Positions 9,028 through 17,990 of a DNA stretch of 64,000 bases are shown here, in pieces (the first letter of the stretch is position 1; each line of letters starts with the position of its first letter). The notes below the pieces were generated by a model that saw nothing but the letters and a program-made list of their open reading frames with translations, did not search any database and had not been told where the DNA came from. Source of the DNA: CBDEGU01 sp965238045 (GTDB lineage Bacteria; Acidobacteriota; Terriglobia; Bryobacterales; UBA6623). The position numbers and the translations under genes were made by a program. The stretch covers positions 395,734-459,733 of the forward strand of contig CBDEGU010000008.1 of assembly GCA_965238045.1 (NCBI GenBank), read 5' to 3'.

Positions 9028-11121
9028 CTACTCCACAAAATCGACGTAGCCGTGTTTCTTGAGGAACCGGAAGTAGGCGACGAAATCCAGCGTTGAGGGG
9101 CCGAGTTCGAGTTCTGTCAAGCGGATGACCTCCGCCAGGTTGCGTTTTCCGTCCGACCAGTAGAGCGCCGAGACGTGCGGCCCCCACCAGCCAGCAAAAG
9201 AGAAGCCCCGCCGCTGGCCGGCCGGCACTTCCTCGAGGATGACCAGGCCGGGGCGCTTTCTCTTGACGATGATCTGGCGCGCTTCTTCCATGCGCGGGTC
9301 GGGCGGCGCGATGGCAATGATCAGTTGCGCCAGGCCGAGTTCCCGCGCCCGGCGATTGGCCGCGAGTCCCAGGCGCTGGGCTTGCTGGGTGCCGAAGCGA
9401 TCGAGGCGGGCCACGATCGGTTCCAGGGAATGACGGAGATTGTCGCGGCGCCGGGCGGGCACGAGCCGTTGCACCGAGAGAATAGCCTGCGTTTCCCGCC
9501 CAACCGAGTACTCGATCCGCTCAACGGCGCGGTGGAGCTGATGGGTGAGCGCCGTGCCGGTGGCAGCCTTCTCGATTTCGCGCAACGCGGCATCGTAGGA
9601 TTTGAGCACGTTTCCATAGCCTTGCGTCAGACCCGCATCGGCCAGCCAGAGGGCGTCGCTCTCGCCGGCCGTCGCCAGCGTGTAGAGATACGCCGCCGCG
9701 ACGGCGGCGACATCCCGCAAGGAGCGCGAGTCGACCCGCTCGGGCGTATCCTCGCTGTTGTGATGAGTATGGACGCCGCTGCCGGCATAGAGCCAGGCAG
9801 TGGGGATATTGACCGAGGGTTCGCCCAGGTAGTTGTCGGTGCCGGCCATGTAGGGCTTGAAACGCCAGGGGCGGGGCGGTTCCAGACGGTCGAAATACGA
9901 ACCGGCAACGCGGACAATGAGCACATCGGTATAGGACTTCCCGGCAGCCGGATTGCCGTAGTAGGTGTACTCGGTGCCGGCCATTTCGTAGGGGCCGGCG
10001 GGCGTGTCCATGCATACCGCCCCGACGGTGCGCTTGACTCTCTCCGGGTTTGACTGGATGTAATGCATCGACCCATACATCTCGCCCAGCGCCAGCATGC
10101 GGATGCCGCGTTTGGGTTTGGGCAAGCGGCCGCCGCCGATCAATCGCTGGAGCAGGGCCATCGCCTCGGTGATGGCGGCGATGCCGGTGGCGTTGTCCTG
10201 CGCGCCGGGTTCGGAAGTGTGCCCCAGGATCAGCACCTCTTCGGGGCCGGAGCCTTCGATGAGGCCGGTGACGTAGGGATAGTCGCCGTCGTAGTAGCGG
10301 CTACCGACTTTGGCCCGCAGACGGACCTTGCCCTTCTTGAGGAGCCCTCGCAAATAGCCGGACTGGCTGGGCGAAATAGAAAACGACAGCAGCGGGGTGC
10401 TGGTCTTGATGAAAGCCCAGCCGGTGTCACCCCAGGCGTTGATCCACTGATGGCCGTGTTTGAGACTGGTGTTTTCGGTGAAAGTGTTGATCGCGCCCAG
10501 AGCGCCGGCTTTCACCAGACGCGCCTTGAATCCGGCCGGGTTGCTCGAAGTCAGAACGAGTTTTCCCTTCAGGTCGAGCTTGGCGAAAGTCGCGGCCGAG
10601 GGGTCGGGCAGGACGACGACTTCGGCCTCGACGCCCTCGGGCGGCGTGGGACCGCTCCACATTCCGAGCGAGGCTGGAATTTTCTGGTAATCAGCGAGGC
10701 GGCGGAATTCCGGAGCCGGTTCGGGGTCGATGATCTCGAGCGTCGCCTGTTTGACGTCCCAGGCTTGCGGAATCGTCCAGTAGCCGACCTTGGTGGTCCC
10801 ATCGGCCGGTGTGTGAATCACCTCGACCTGACTAAGCCCGATGGATTTCAGTCGCGTCTCGATATTGCGGGCGGTCTCCCCGAACTTGGGGAAGGTGAAC
10901 CAGCGATCGGTCTCCCAAATCTCGCGCATCCAGGTCATGGCCTCGTCCGGACGCACTTCGTTCTTGATGTCGTCGACGAGTGCGTCGAGCTTGCGGTCCG
11001 AAGCCCGGACCTCGGCGGTGCACAGCAGGGCCAGGCAGAAAGGCAGACTGAGCGGCAGGAAGAGAGAGGCGAGCGCCGCAACCGGACTGAGACGCTTGCG
11101 TAGCATCATTGCGCGATTCAT
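9028..11121 (-). CDS. secreted M28-family zinc aminopeptidase with PA domain
   Basis: This is a 697-residue exported peptidase with a signal peptide (LASLFLPLSLPFCLALLCTA). Residues about 110-290 resemble a protease-associated domain (LDLKGKLVLTSSNPAGFKARLVKAGALGAI). The M28 catalytic part contains LILGHTSEPGAQDNATG (zinc His and bridging Asp), ALGEMYGS (catalytic Glu), CMDTPAGPYE (zinc Asp) and HTHHNSEDTPERVD (zinc His). The last about 70 residues (YWSDGKRNLAEVIRLTELEL ... FLKKHGYVDFVE) look like a small winged-helix-like tail found in some M28-like acidobacterial proteins. Ribosome binding site AGGAAA precedes the ATG. It is the last gene of a three-gene operon, only 7 bp after the previous stop. 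The peptide substrate is unknown. Confidence 0.85.
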   Translation of the reverse strand: MNRAMMLRKRLSPVAALASLFLPLSLPFCLALLCTAEVRASDRKLDALVDDIKNEVRPDEAMTWMREIWETDRWFTFPKFGETARNIETRLKSIGLSQVEVIHTPADGTTKVGYWTIPQAWDVKQATLEIIDPEPAPEFRRLADYQKIPASLGMWSGPTPPEGVEAEVVVLPDPSAATFAKLDLKGKLVLTSSNPAGFKARLVKAGALGAINTFTENTSLKHGHQWINAWGDTGWAFIKTSTPLLSFSISPSQSGYLRGLLKKGKVRLRAKVGSRYYDGDYPYVTGLIEGSGPEEVLILGHTSEPGAQDNATGIAAITEAMALLQRLIGGGRLPKPKRGIRMLALGEMYGSMHYIQSNPERVKRTVGAVCMDTPAGPYEMAGTEYTYYGNPAAGKSYTDVLIVRVAGSYFDRLEPPRPWRFKPYMAGTDNYLGEPSVNIPTAWLYAGSGVHTHHNSEDTPERVDSRSLRDVAAVAAAYLYTLATAGESDALWLADAGLTQGYGNVLKSYDAALREIEKAATGTALTHQLHRAVERIEYSVGRETQAILSVQRLVPARRRDNLRHSLEPIVARLDRFGTQQAQRLGLAANRRARELGLAQLIIAIAPPDPRMEEARQIIVKRKRPGLVILEEVPAGQRRGFSFAGWWGPHVSALYWSDGKRNLAEVIRLTELELGPSTLDFVAYFRFLKKHGYVDFVE

Positions 11122-11128
11122 GGTTTTC

Positions 11129-12295
11129 CTAACGGTAGCGAAAGGCCCAGACCTCGATTCTCTCGCCCGACTCGGGGCCCTTTTCGAAATGGAGAAAAAC
11201 TTTATGGCCGGGGTCGTACTGCATCAGATAGTTCATTCCGTAAAGCGGCGGAGACTTGATGGTCAGCCGCTCCCACGCCCGGCCCTTGGAGTGATACAAG
11301 AACGTGACCGCCTTACCGGTTGGGTTGTGATATTGGTTTGGGTGGTCGTTGGCCAGATACATCATTACGGCGTTGCTGGTGTCGAAAGCGATAGCCGCTC
11401 CGTTCGCGGCCAGGCATGTTCCCTTGACGGTGAGTTGCTCCCAGCTTTGGCTCTCAGGGTTATAGGAGAGCAGATCGCCGCTGCCCTTGTTGTTTCCCAG
11501 CAGGAGCATGCGGCCGGCTCGTATGTCGTAGACAGTGCTAAGATGCCACCCCGGCGCGGTCGCCGCTTCCGCGGTCCGCCACTTGCCGGCTTTACGGTCG
11601 AAATGATAGGTGGCGCCGCCGTTGTGGCCGATCAATTGGCGGCGGCGCGGGTCCCACGCCATGGTGGCGGTGAACAGGCGCGGCGCGTTGGTCGCAAGGC
11701 GGGACCAGCGCTTGTTGACCGGATCGTATTCCCAGTGCGAGGGCTGGAGCTTCTTGTACCAGTCGCCTTGGAACATCAGGAAGCGCTTTTCGGGTTCGAA
11801 GCGAGTGTGTCCGGGATGGCTTAGGACCACGACGCGTTGGACCGTCGGGTCCCAGACGACGGCGTCGAAGGTATGCATGGCCCAGGGACGCGCGGTATTT
11901 GTCTCTGCTTGATGGTTGGCGGCGATGCGGTAGGACGATTTCGGGTCCTGCTCGTAGTCCTGATTCCAGGTGAGCGTATCGAGGTTCAGCCGGTGGAAGG
12001 CGTTAGGTTCGCCTTTTTCAAGATCAGTCGGCCAGTGGGTGTCGGAGCCGAAGAAATAGACTTCGCGGCGCTCCGGCGCGATCGTTCCTCCGCCATGGAA
12101 CACCTTGGGCGCTGGAGTTCCCTTGGTTGGCACGCGGAGCCAGCGTCCGGCAGGCATGGCGGCCCAATCAAATGTCTGGGCGAAAATCTCGGCGCGGGCG
12201 GCGGTGCAGAACAGAAGCAGAACAACAAGCAGACGGCCTATATTTTGGTCTCCGGCCCTTGAGACGGGGGAGGTTGCGGTTCCGGCGGAGTGCAT
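11129..12295 (-). CDS. secreted beta-propeller (Kelch-like) protein
   Basis: This is a 388-residue protein with an N-terminal export signal (LLVVLLLFCTAARA). It has repeated blades of the Kelch/galactose-oxidase type: HGGGTIAPERREVYFFGSDT, MHTFDAVVWDPTVQRVVVLS, LFTATMAWDPRRRQLIGHNG, WHLSTVYDIRAGRMLLLGNN and GAAIAFDTSNAVMMYLAND. No catalytic residues could be assigned. It sits between a transglutaminase-like gene and an M28 peptidase gene in one minus-strand operon (17 bp and 7 bp gaps), so a shared extracellular task is likely. Binding rather than catalysis is an inference. Confidence 0.75.
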   Translation of the reverse strand: MHSAGTATSPVSRAGDQNIGRLLVVLLLFCTAARAEIFAQTFDWAAMPAGRWLRVPTKGTPAPKVFHGGGTIAPERREVYFFGSDTHWPTDLEKGEPNAFHRLNLDTLTWNQDYEQDPKSSYRIAANHQAETNTARPWAMHTFDAVVWDPTVQRVVVLSHPGHTRFEPEKRFLMFQGDWYKKLQPSHWEYDPVNKRWSRLATNAPRLFTATMAWDPRRRQLIGHNGGATYHFDRKAGKWRTAEAATAPGWHLSTVYDIRAGRMLLLGNNKGSGDLLSYNPESQSWEQLTVKGTCLAANGAAIAFDTSNAVMMYLANDHPNQYHNPTGKAVTFLYHSKGRAWERLTIKSPPLYGMNYLMQYDPGHKVFLHFEKGPESGERIEVWAFRYR

Positions 12296-12312
12296 AGTCA
12301 GCGCAGTGCGTG

Positions 12313-14046
12313 CTAGTAGGCAATCGCCAGGGAGTTGCAGCGGATCAGGCCGGGCGCATCTAGCTCGTAGACGGCTTCGTCGCGGCTGAAATCAGCGGGC
12401 CTGAGAATCTTCTCGTGCGACTTCTCGCCGCTGGCGGTTTGATAGCGGTAGGTCACGCGGATCGGCGCTTGCACGTTCGCCGCATCCGCGACCTTGAAGC
12501 GGATCCGATTCTTGCCCTCGAAGATACGCGGAATCGACATGATGCCGTTCTCGAAATGGGAGGTGAACCGCAGGGACTTCAGGCCCGTCGCGATGCCGGC
12601 GGAGGGATTCTTCTTGACCGTTACGCGGACCTGAAAACGGTAAACCCCGTGCAGGCTCGGTTTTCCCTTGGCGGCTTGCTCACGATGCAAGACAGCCTCG
12701 AACGCTCCCGGCCCCAGGTGAATATCCTGCCAGGCCGACCAGCGATCGCCCTCGGATGCGAAGCTGATTTTCGAATGCAGGGACCGAAATTCGATCTTGA
12801 CGTCATCGGCCGATCCCATCAGTTCGCCGTTCAAAACGCCGTCGACCAGGATGTAGGGAGAGTAGAAGTCGAACGTCGCCGCACCGCCCGATTGCGCGTC
12901 CCGGGGCCGCAAATAGGGCGCTGTGGCGGCGTGCACCAGATCCGAGTCCGCGGTCAGCGCCGAAAGAAACTCCGCCTTCGGCGGGTCGGGCGCATAGGTA
13001 AGCCGCCCCCAGGCTTGCCCGATCGTCTTGCCTCCGCGCACTTGTTCGTTGTATCCCTCGCTGGAGGGTACGCGCGACAGGTACGGTTTCGCGATCTTGT
13101 AGTTCGGGTCGTACTTGGGCCAATTGCCGTCAAGCATCGTCTCGGTCACGCGGTAGAAACGCCCGGCCGGCAGGAAGGGTTCTTCCCTCTGTGCTTTGGG
13201 ATGTTCGGGCACATAGAACTTGCGAGCCGACCCGTCCCGAAAACGCTCGATCGTCATGCCCTGGGGCAGACGGAACGACATGTCGTGAAACTTCGTGCCG
13301 AGTTCGTAGTGGCTGTCGCCGAAAACGGTTTCGATCTTCGCGCCCGAGTCTCGCCAGGCGGTTTCGCTTTTCTTGTAGTCGGGCTCGATCAAGAAAGCGC
13401 GATCCCATTCGCGTCCGAAGAATTCAAAGAAAGGGGCGCTGCGATGCTTATAGGTCTTGTTCTTGCGGATGTTCTCGTCCTCGCCGACACCATCCCAGTC
13501 GAGGACCCGGGCGCCGGGAGCGTCGCCCTCGACGAGATAGTAGCCGTAGCGGGGATCGAAAGCGCCCCACTTGCCGTCGAGGCGCAGGCGGTACATGGTG
13601 TGGTAGCCGCCGTTTTCGTGCTGCACGCAGACGCGTTCCGCGGCGGTGCGGTCCTGCTTGTACTCACTCCAGGCCGAGTCGGCGATGCGGCTCGAGGTAT
13701 CGCAGTAGCCCCAGCCGTAGACGAAGAGATTCTTATGAGCGTCGGTAACGTAACGCTCCTGGTGGTAGGGGCCCTCGTAGGCCTGGATCATCCCCCCGGT
13801 CGCCATGCGTGAGAAGAGCCGCAACCAGCGGAAGAAGGCCTTGCCCTGGGCATTCTCGGAGGCGTTTTCCAGCCCTTCGATGCGCATGACGTCTTGCGTC
13901 CAAGTGCGCAGATCGGTGCTCGAGGGCCAGCGCTCACTGACGACGAGCGGGCCGCAGATCGCGCTATGCTGAGAGCGATCAGAAGCGGAAGATGGGTTTG
14001 GAAGGAATGACAGACAGGCGAGCAGGCAAAGAGCAAATCGGGCCAT
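12313..14046 (-). CDS. secreted transglutaminase-like-fold protein
   Basis: The chosen start is the ATG at 14046, which has AGGTG about 8 bases upstream and gives a signal peptide (MARFALCLLACLSFLPNPSS). An earlier in-frame codon at 14115 gives an unlikely leader. The 577-residue product contains a Cys-His-Asp arrangement at residues 115, 149 and 164 (GWGYCDTSS, GGYHTMYRL, GAFDPRYGYY). The spacing and flanking residues match the transglutaminase/papain-like core used for protein crosslinking, amidase or peptidase activity. The rest is beta-rich and not recognised; the C-terminus has F.F.VRVTVKKN-like strands. It is the first gene of the operon with the propeller and M28 proteins. The fold assignment rests on motifs only; an inactive or binding role is possible. 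Confidence 0.6.
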   Translation of the reverse strand: MARFALCLLACLSFLPNPSSASDRSQHSAICGPLVVSERWPSSTDLRTWTQDVMRIEGLENASENAQGKAFFRWLRLFSRMATGGMIQAYEGPYHQERYVTDAHKNLFVYGWGYCDTSSRIADSAWSEYKQDRTAAERVCVQHENGGYHTMYRLRLDGKWGAFDPRYGYYLVEGDAPGARVLDWDGVGEDENIRKNKTYKHRSAPFFEFFGREWDRAFLIEPDYKKSETAWRDSGAKIETVFGDSHYELGTKFHDMSFRLPQGMTIERFRDGSARKFYVPEHPKAQREEPFLPAGRFYRVTETMLDGNWPKYDPNYKIAKPYLSRVPSSEGYNEQVRGGKTIGQAWGRLTYAPDPPKAEFLSALTADSDLVHAATAPYLRPRDAQSGGAATFDFYSPYILVDGVLNGELMGSADDVKIEFRSLHSKISFASEGDRWSAWQDIHLGPGAFEAVLHREQAAKGKPSLHGVYRFQVRVTVKKNPSAGIATGLKSLRFTSHFENGIMSIPRIFEGKNRIRFKVADAANVQAPIRVTYRYQTASGEKSHEKILRPADFSRDEAVYELDAPGLIRCNSLAIAY

Positions 14047-14244
14047 TTGGGACACCTGGTCCCATGCTACCAGGTGTTCTATGGAGCCTGGTTGCCTGTC
14101 GCCAGCCGTTGCCATCCGAGGTCCGGCAAAATTCTTCTCGACCGCGATTTTAGGAGAGGTTTCTTATCGACGCGAGAAAAGATTGAAACTTTTGTAAACT
14201 ATTTCACGTCTTTCTACGTCTAACATTGTTGTAGTGCAGTTAGG

Positions 14245-14272
14245 CCGGTGTAGTGAACCCGGTGCAGTGAAC
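14245..14272 (+). repeat. 14-bp tandem repeat x2 upstream of an adaptor gene
   Basis: Two adjacent units, ccggtgtagtgaac (14245-14258) and ccggtgcagtgaac (14259-14272), differ at one base. They lie between divergent genes, about 55 bases before the adaptor ATG at 14328. Related fragments (gtagtgcagt, ggggtgtcg) flank them, suggesting a longer decayed array. Confidence 0.75.
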
Positions 14273-14327
14273 TGGGGTGTCGTCTCACCGTTAAAAGAGC
14301 GGTCCCATCCCATGGCGATCGGCTGCC

Positions 14328-15338
14328 ATGCCGTTGTCGGTGGTGTTGCTCGTTCTTTTCGTCCTCTCCTGTAGCCGCGGCATCCCTCCAACAGTGCAGG
14401 CGGCCGAAGCCGATTCGGCGGAGAGACAGCAGCCCGACCCCGACGAATCCCCGACGGCGCTCCGCCAGGTCCGTACTACGGGTACGGTGCATGCCGTCCG
14501 GGTTCTGATCGTCAAGGTGCCGCGGATCTCAGGGCGGCAGAGCCGCTTGACCCTTACCAAGCTGGCCCCCAACGGCAGCACGGTCGGCGAGGGCGACATC
14601 CTTGCCGAGTTTGACCGCACCCAGCAATTCGACGCAGAGCGGGAAGCCGAGGCGAAATACGAGGATTTGGGTCATCAGGTCGAACAAAAATTCGCCGAGA
14701 ACCGGGCCGAGGTGGAAAAGCGGCTGATGGCTATAGAAGAGGCCGCGGCGGATCTCGCGAAAGCACGGATTCAGCTTCGCAAGGGGCCGGTGCTCAGCGA
14801 AATCGAGCGCCTCAAGGCCGAGGTTTCGGCCGCCGGCGCGGAGACCCGCGTAGAAAGTCTAAATAAGTCGCACCGCCACCATGAGGAGGCCGAAGCCGCG
14901 GCCCTGCGCATTCTCGAACTCCAGCGCGACCGCCAGAAGGTTGCGCTCGAGCGCGCGGTTCACAACATCGAAAGACTTCAGCTTCGGGCTCCGCATGGCG
15001 GCATGGTGGCGCTGTCGCCGATCTGGCGCAACGGATCGATCGGGCATGCCCAAGAGGGAGACCAGATCTGGAGAGGCCGGGTCATTCTGCGGATTTTTGA
15101 CCCAACCGAAATGGAGCTGCATGCCTATGTCGCCGAAACCGACGGCGCGACGCTCGAGCCCGGCCGGCGGGCCGAAGTGATTCTTGATGCCTACCCTGAC
15201 CTCAGGCTGACCGCGCGCCTCGTAACCGTGAGTCCGGTGGCCGCGTCGGCGATGGGCAGCCCGATCAAGGCCTTCTTTGCGCGCTTCCGCTTGGACCAGA
15301 CCCATCCCAACCTGCTGCCAGCCTTTCGGCCGCCGTGA
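14328..15338 (+). CDS. HlyD/MFP-type periplasmic adaptor, probable lipoprotein, 3' end frameshifted
   Basis: This is a 336-residue membrane-fusion adaptor. The N-terminus MPLSVVLLVLFVLSCSRG has a lipobox (VLSC), so it is probably acylated. A lipoyl-type half (IVKVPRISGRQSRLTLTKLA ... VGEGDILAEFDRTQQ), a long coiled coil (about residues 100-205, EAEAKYEDLGHQVEQKF ...) and the second lipoyl/beta-barrel part (LRAPHGGMVALSPIWRNG; LEPGRRAEVILDAYPDL) are in the usual order. The end reads HPNLLPAFRPP-stop. Adding one base after 15321 restores HPNLLPDLSAAVTILAEDES with a stop overlapping the next ATG (ATGA at 15361). The family usually ends this way, so a single-base loss is likely. Only about a dozen terminal residues are changed. 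Confidence 0.8.
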   Translation: MPLSVVLLVLFVLSCSRGIPPTVQAAEADSAERQQPDPDESPTALRQVRTTGTVHAVRVLIVKVPRISGRQSRLTLTKLAPNGSTVGEGDILAEFDRTQQFDAEREAEAKYEDLGHQVEQKFAENRAEVEKRLMAIEEAAADLAKARIQLRKGPVLSEIERLKAEVSAAGAETRVESLNKSHRHHEEAEAAALRILELQRDRQKVALERAVHNIERLQLRAPHGGMVALSPIWRNGSIGHAQEGDQIWRGRVILRIFDPTEMELHAYVAETDGATLEPGRRAEVILDAYPDLRLTARLVTVSPVAASAMGSPIKAFFARFRLDQTHPNLLPAFRPP

Positions 15339-15360
15339 CGATCCTGGCCGAGGATGAATC

Positions 15361-16716
15361 ATGAAGAAGCGAGGCAGCGAGGCGGCCGAGCTCCCAGCCC
15401 ATGCCCAGAGCCCAGAAGAGACCACAGCAGCGCGGCCGCCCGGACCCAGGCTGGCGCAACGGCCCGGCCGGCCCGCCCGCCGGTCTTTCGAGACCGTCGT
15501 GACCGTGGCGGTCGTGCTCATCAGCCTCGGCATCGCCGCGGTGGGTTTCGACTACTTGCGCGGCACCACTTCGGCCTCCCGTCTTCCGACCGCCGAGATC
15601 CGATCGGGAGAGTTCCTCGAAGTGGTCCGCTGCAGGGGACTGCTGCAAGCCCGCGGTTCGGCACAAGTTGTAGCGCCGGTCAATGTTCCCCAGTTGCGCA
15701 TGGTGTGGCTGGCGGGGGCGGGCGAGCCCGTCGAGGCCGGACGGCCGATTGTTCGCTTTGATCCAAGCAGCGCGCAAAAGGAGCTTGACGAAAAACAGGC
15801 CGCTCTCGAGCAAGCCAAGGCAACGCTGGAACAAGCCGTTGCACAGGCCCGCATCACCGCCGAGCAAGATCACTTGGATCTCGCCACTGCCGGTTACGAA
15901 GTGGAACGAGCCCGGCTGGAGGTTTCCAAGTCAGAGATCCTCAGCGTGATGCAGGGCGGGGAAAAGCAAATTGAACTGAAACTCGCGGAACAAAAACTGC
16001 GCGTACAGCAAGCAACCGTCAAGCTGCACGAGGCATCGGATCAGGCCAAGCTTTCATCGCTGACCCGTGTGCTGAAACAGGCGCAATTCGATGTTGAACT
16101 CAGGGAGGATCGCCTTACCCGGATGGAACTCAAGGCGCCGGGAAATGGCATCGTGGAGTATCTTTTGAATACTTCGCAGGGATGGATAAACGCCAAGCCG
16201 TTCAAGGTGGGCGACCAGGTTTGGCCCGGCGCGGCGATTGCGCAAATCCCTGATCTCGACACACTGGAGATGGAGGGAAAACTCGATGAGATCGATCGCG
16301 GCAAAGTGAAGGCCGGCGCCGAAGTGAGCGTCCGTATCGATTCCCTGCCGGAACTGCGGCTGCGGGCGACTCTCGATGCGATCTCACCCCTTACGCAGCG
16401 AGGGTTTGAGTGGCCGCCCACGCGCACCTTTCGGGGCTATGCACCGATTCACGACCGCGATCCGAGATTGCGGCCCGCCATGAACGGTTCCATGGACATC
16501 GTGGTCAAGCGTTTCGATAATGTAACCAGCGTGCCCTCCAGAGCGGTTTTTTCGCGCCATGGCAAGCCGGTGGTCTATCTCGCCGAGGGTGACTCGTATC
16601 GCCGGGTGGAGGTAGCCATCTTGGCCCGGAATCCCGACGAAACCGCGATTCAAGGCGTGCCCGCTGGCGGCGCGGTCGCGCTGACCGAGCCTCCCATGGA
16701 GCATCTGACACCGTGA
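15361..16716 (+). CDS. HlyD/MFP-type efflux adaptor subunit
   Basis: This is a 451-residue periplasmic adaptor anchored by one N-terminal helix (TVVTVAVVLISLGIAAVGF). Order of parts: barrel-sandwich hybrid (VVAPVNVPQLRMVWLAGAGE), a coiled coil of about 130 residues (KELDEKQAALEQAKATLEQA ... KLHEASDQAKLSS), the returning lipoyl half (MELKAPGNGIVEYL), a beta-barrel (AGAEVSVRIDSLPELRLRA) and a membrane-proximal domain with NGSMDIVVKRFDNVTSVPSRAV. It is the second of three adaptors in one operon. Its stop overlaps the next start (GTGA, 16713). It should bridge an inner-membrane permease to the outer membrane; cargo unknown. Confidence 0.88.
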   Translation: MKKRGSEAAELPAHAQSPEETTAARPPGPRLAQRPGRPARRSFETVVTVAVVLISLGIAAVGFDYLRGTTSASRLPTAEIRSGEFLEVVRCRGLLQARGSAQVVAPVNVPQLRMVWLAGAGEPVEAGRPIVRFDPSSAQKELDEKQAALEQAKATLEQAVAQARITAEQDHLDLATAGYEVERARLEVSKSEILSVMQGGEKQIELKLAEQKLRVQQATVKLHEASDQAKLSSLTRVLKQAQFDVELREDRLTRMELKAPGNGIVEYLLNTSQGWINAKPFKVGDQVWPGAAIAQIPDLDTLEMEGKLDEIDRGKVKAGAEVSVRIDSLPELRLRATLDAISPLTQRGFEWPPTRTFRGYAPIHDRDPRLRPAMNGSMDIVVKRFDNVTSVPSRAVFSRHGKPVVYLAEGDSYRRVEVAILARNPDETAIQGVPAGGAVALTEPPMEHLTP

Positions 16717-17990
16717 ATCTCAAACTTCTCCTGGCCATACCCCTCACGGTCGGTGCGGCGACGCTCGCGGCTTGGGGCATTCTGGGCATCTACGAGGAAG
16801 TGAGTCCTGGCGAAGGAGCGATGTCAATTCCAACGACCCGTGTCCGGAAGGGCGATGTCACCTTCGAGGTCGCGGCGAAAGGCGAGTTGCAGGGCGTCAA
16901 GTCCGAGATGCTGCCCGCCCCGATGATCGGTACCAGCGAGTTGGTCATCACGGATCTGCGTGAGCCCGGCGAGATCGTTCAGGCCGGAGATGTCGTTGTG
17001 GAATTCGATACAACCGAACAGACATTTACCCTCCGCGAGGCTCAGGCCGATCTGGCCGAGGCCCAGCAGCATCTCGTTCAAGCCAGGGCGGACAGCCAGG
17101 CCAAGGAAGAAGAGGCTCGCTATTTGCTGATGAAAGCCGAGACCGATTTGCGAATCGCCGAACTCGATGCCCGTCAGAATGAGATGCTCGCGGCGATCGC
17201 CGCCCGCCAGAACATTCTGGCGGTGGAGGCGGCGCGCGACCGGCTCAGCAAACTTCGCGAGGATCTCACCAACCGCAAAGCGAGCACCGAGGCTGGTGTG
17301 GCGATCCAGGAAGCGGCCGTAAAGAAAGCAGAAGTCCAGGCCGAGACCGCCCAGCGCAATATTGACTTGATGACGTTGCGGACGAGCGCGGGCGGTTATG
17401 TATCCATTCAGGGAAACAGAAGCTCGGGTTCGTGGGGAACGCATCTGCCGAGCTTTCAGGTTGGCGACACCGCCCGGCCCGGCATGGCGGTGGCGCAGAT
17501 TCCCGACATGAACCACTTACAGGTCTCGGCGCGCATTGGGGAACTCGACCGCGGCCACCTGGAAATCGGCCAGTCATCGCGGATCACGGTTGCAGCACTT
17601 CCCGGCGAATCCTACAGCGGGACTATCCAGAACATTGGGGGGACGACCGGACCGTTCTGGGATCGCCGCTTCGAGTGCAAGATTTCCCTCGATGATCCCA
17701 CCCCAGAGCTTCGCCCAGGCATGAGTGTGCGGCTGGTCATCACGACGTCGGTGGTCAATGACGTGCTGTGGCTTCCGTCGCAAGCATTGTTTGAAAGCGA
17801 TGGCCGCACGTTTGTCTACTTGCGGAGCCGCGACGGCTTTTCGCGGCAGGATGTCGAGCTGGCCCGGGGAAGCGCGAGTCAGGCAGTCATCACCGGGCTT
17901 GAGGAGGGCCAGCTTGTGGCCATGGCCGATCCAACCCAGTTCGCCACGCAAGAGGGCGCGCGGGGATCGCTTGCGATGCCGAAACCATGA
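16713..17990 (+). CDS. HlyD/MFP-type efflux adaptor subunit
   Basis: It starts at a GTG overlapping the previous stop (GTGA). The 425-residue product has a membrane anchor (LLLAIPLTVGAATLAAWGIL), a biotinyl/lipoyl half (KGELQGVKSEMLPAPMIG; LREPGEIVQAGDVVVEFDT), a long heptad coiled coil (about residues 105-215), a second half (MTLRTSAGGYVSIQG), a barrel (IGQSSRITVAALPGESYSG) and a C-terminal domain with PGMSVRLVITTSVVNDVLWLPSQALF, as in MacA-like adaptors. Its stop overlaps the permease start (ATGA, 17987). Translational coupling to the permease suggests these two are direct partners. Confidence 0.9.
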   Translation: MNLKLLLAIPLTVGAATLAAWGILGIYEEVSPGEGAMSIPTTRVRKGDVTFEVAAKGELQGVKSEMLPAPMIGTSELVITDLREPGEIVQAGDVVVEFDTTEQTFTLREAQADLAEAQQHLVQARADSQAKEEEARYLLMKAETDLRIAELDARQNEMLAAIAARQNILAVEAARDRLSKLREDLTNRKASTEAGVAIQEAAVKKAEVQAETAQRNIDLMTLRTSAGGYVSIQGNRSSGSWGTHLPSFQVGDTARPGMAVAQIPDMNHLQVSARIGELDRGHLEIGQSSRITVAALPGESYSGTIQNIGGTTGPFWDRRFECKISLDDPTPELRPGMSVRLVITTSVVNDVLWLPSQALFESDGRTFVYLRSRDGFSRQDVELARGSASQAVITGLEEGQLVAMADPTQFATQEGARGSLAMPKP

